A stretch of 64,000 bases of DNA from Psychromonas sp. 14N.309.X.WAT.B.A12 (GTDB lineage Bacteria; Pseudomonadota; Gammaproteobacteria; Enterobacterales; Psychromonadaceae). Made by a program: the position numbers and the translations under genes. The notes beneath the pieces were generated by a model that searched no databases, had not been told where the DNA came from, and saw only the letters and a list, made by a program, of their open reading frames with translations. The stretch covers positions 62,001-126,000 of the forward strand of contig NZ_JAPNXS010000005.1 in assembly GCF_030397575.1 (NCBI RefSeq). Reading direction: 5' to 3'. Below, piece by piece: positions 62,692 to 64,000 of the stretch; position 1 is the first letter of the stretch; each line of letters begins with the position of its first letter.

Positions 62692-63441
62692 ATGTCTAAT
62701 CTAGCTAAAAAACCAGATTCACTCACCTCCATGTTTAACTTATGCAAGCAAGTTATCCCCTATTTAGAGGGTAAGTTTGAAGATGTAGATTCATCATTGT
62801 TAATGACGCTTGAAGATGACCAGTGGCTTAAGGGAAATCATTATGACCAAGCTACTATCCGTGCATTACAAAATGATTTAAAACATCACCTCCCTAATGC
62901 AGGTAATGCTTACTACCAAGCTAGAACTTGGCATCTATTATGTTGGCAACCCATCTATATCGCTTTTATCAGTATCTATGGGCTACAAAAATTACCAGAT
63001 TTTTCCTGTTTTAAACAACAACGTCAGCACAATGCAATTATTGGCTATGTATTCCAAAATAATACAATGTTAGCAGGCGATATAAAGCAATTGATCGTAC
63101 AAGCAGGATCACAACTTGCCCCTTTGATTGAACATTACCGAATACAGCTTGATCACATTGAGCGCTGTCGTCCAGGTTATGCCCATCGTTTTGTTGCCGA
63201 TTTAATTTTTGGTAATTTACTGAAAGTAAAAGAATTAGTAACAGGTTTTAATGATCAAGATATTTTATTACATGCTCAGCTCTGGGTTGATGCCATGGGC
63301 TTGCCCCACAAGTTATTGGATTCGTTAAAACCTCGACATGATAAGACTATCGACTTCATCAGAAGCAGTTGCTGCCTTGCTGATAAGATAAATGAAAACC
63401 TCTGTGCAGATTGCCCAAAAGTACATAAAAATAAACAATAA
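62692..63441 (+). CDS. FhuF-like siderophore ferric-iron reductase
   Basis: A 249-aa cytoplasmic protein related to FhuF, which reduces iron in imported ferric siderophores. The C-terminus holds the [2Fe-2S] cysteine motif of the family, Cys-227, Cys-228, Cys-238 and Cys-241 (CC-x9-C-x2-C). The mid-region YQARTWHLLCWQPIYIAFISIYGL (about residues 75-98, landmark ARTWHLLCWQP) matches the longer reductase subfamily found next to siderophore ABC genes in marine gammaproteobacteria. A Fur box lies upstream and an ABC ATPase gene starts 10 bp downstream, so it belongs to an iron-regulated uptake operon. Confidence 0.85.
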   Translation: MSNLAKKPDSLTSMFNLCKQVIPYLEGKFEDVDSSLLMTLEDDQWLKGNHYDQATIRALQNDLKHHLPNAGNAYYQARTWHLLCWQPIYIAFISIYGLQKLPDFSCFKQQRQHNAIIGYVFQNNTMLAGDIKQLIVQAGSQLAPLIEHYRIQLDHIERCRPGYAHRFVADLIFGNLLKVKELVTGFNDQDILLHAQLWVDAMGLPHKLLDSLKPRHDKTIDFIRSSCCLADKINENLCADCPKVHKNKQ

Positions 63442-63451
63442 GATTCTAATC

Positions 63452-64000
63452 ATGAGTTTAACCAATCAACAAACTGCTTTACCTATTAGCCTAACCACCC
63501 ATGACCTAGTTGTGGGCTATTCAATGCCTGTTGTTAAAGGCGTTGATTTAACTATTCAACCAGGAAAAATTAGCATATTAATAGGCTCTAATGGATGTGG
63601 AAAATCAACTCTATTAAAATGTTTAGCCCGTGTACTCCCTCCCATTAGTGGTCAAGTATTGTTAAATGGCAAAGCCATTCATCAGCAACCAGCTAAAAAA
63701 GTGGCTAAAATGATGGCCTTATTGCCACAAGGGCCAATCGCACCAGAAGGTTTATCGGTTAAAGAGTTAGTCTCACAGGGGCGTTACCCACACCAAAGCT
63801 TTTTAAAGCAATGGAGTAAAGAGGATGAGCAAGCGGTTGAACAAGCAATGCAGCAAGCAAATGTTGAAATGCTAGCAGACCGTTCTATTGCTGATTTATC
63901 AGGTGGTCAACGACAACGATGTTGGATTGCTATGGTATTAGCACAACAGACAGATATTATTTTATTAGATGAGCCGACCACTTACTTAGACTTAAAAGTA
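63452..64000 (+). CDS. Iron-siderophore ABC transporter ATPase (partial)
   Basis: The first 183 residues of an ABC ATPase; the gene runs off the window. The ATG at 63452 follows AAGATTCTAATC. Walker A is GSNGCGKSTLL (about residues 46-56), the signature LSGGQRQRCWIAMVL is near 149, and Walker B with its following turn is IILLDEPTTYLDL (about 170-182). The YLDL ending and LPQGP/GRYPHQ sequences are typical of FecE/FepC-type ferric-siderophore importers. The permease and binding-protein genes are expected just beyond the window. The Fur-box-controlled reductase gene precedes it. Confidence 0.92.
   Translation, partial: MSLTNQQTALPISLTTHDLVVGYSMPVVKGVDLTIQPGKISILIGSNGCGKSTLLKCLARVLPPISGQVLLNGKAIHQQPAKKVAKMMALLPQGPIAPEGLSVKELVSQGRYPHQSFLKQWSKEDEQAVEQAMQQANVEMLADRSIADLSGGQRQRCWIAMVLAQQTDIILLDEPTTYLDLKV

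Noticed and set aside
1-64000. CRISPR array, tRNA, rRNA or intact insertion sequence
   Set aside because: No direct-repeat arrays with regular spacers, cloverleaf sequences, conserved rRNA blocks or transposase genes were recognised on reading. Short or diverged tRNAs could be missed without a tool.

Overview
The window is a 64 kb piece of an AT-rich gammaproteobacterial chromosome. Gene content (prmA-dusB-fis, rsd-nudC-hemE, yjaG-hupA, purH/purD, holD-rimI) and codon use point to a marine, probably cold-adapted relative of Psychromonas, Vibrio or Shewanella. The genus is an inference from family resemblance, not from a marker gene. No rRNA, tRNA, CRISPR array, prophage or intact insertion sequence was seen.

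Layout. (1) 0.36-18 kb is a conserved housekeeping block: protein and tRNA modification (prmA, dusB, TrmH-type methyltransferase, rimI), nucleoid proteins (fis, hupA), purine synthesis (purH, purD), haem synthesis (hemE), NADH pyrophosphatase (nudC), anti-sigma-70 factor (rsd), a cell-wall peptidase, metK, sprT and holD. (2) 18.6-24 kb is a four-gene ABC importer of the peptide/nickel/opine class. (3) 24-28.8 kb is a loose set of small genes, a voltage-gated cation channel with an acidic selectivity filter, a YeiH-type carrier, a dCMP deaminase and a cold-shock protein. (4) 28.6-39.7 kb is one long leftward urea operon: the urea ABC importer urtABCDE, then urease and its accessory genes ureDABCEFG, ending in a 62-aa membrane protein. 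(5) Divergent from urtA lies a 1121-aa hybrid histidine kinase whose N-terminus looks like an NCS1-type transporter, followed by its probable LuxR-type response regulator and a PAS-GGDEF-EAL protein. (6) 46.5-48.3 kb holds acuR-acuI (acryloyl-CoA reductase) with two identical operators. (7) 48.3-62.3 kb looks like a taurine utilisation region: alanine dehydrogenase and an Lrp-type regulator, a YdfG/IsfD-type reductase, taurine-pyruvate aminotransferase, a TauE-type exporter, UspA, a TRAP transporter and a MocR/TauR regulator. It is interrupted by a glycerophosphodiesterase, a DeoR regulator and a MarC protein. (8) The right edge opens a Fur-controlled ferric-siderophore locus (FhuF-like reductase, ABC ATPase cut by the window end).

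How the genes fit together. Regions 4-7 read as a nitrogen-scavenging stretch. Urea is imported and hydrolysed to ammonia. Taurine would be imported by the TRAP system and its amino group moved to pyruvate by Tpa. Ald would then release ammonia from alanine and regenerate pyruvate. The left-over sulfoacetaldehyde would be reduced to isethionate and exported, since xsc and pta, needed to use the carbon, are not in the window.

A family of about 110-160-bp intergenic repeats with ATACCAATTA...TGATTGGTAT ends occurs at least five times, plus one copy reduced to its ends. The sprT-trmH gap holds a chain of hairpins or a decayed gene. The start codons of several genes were moved from the longest frame to an ATG with a ribosome binding site; these are noted per entry.
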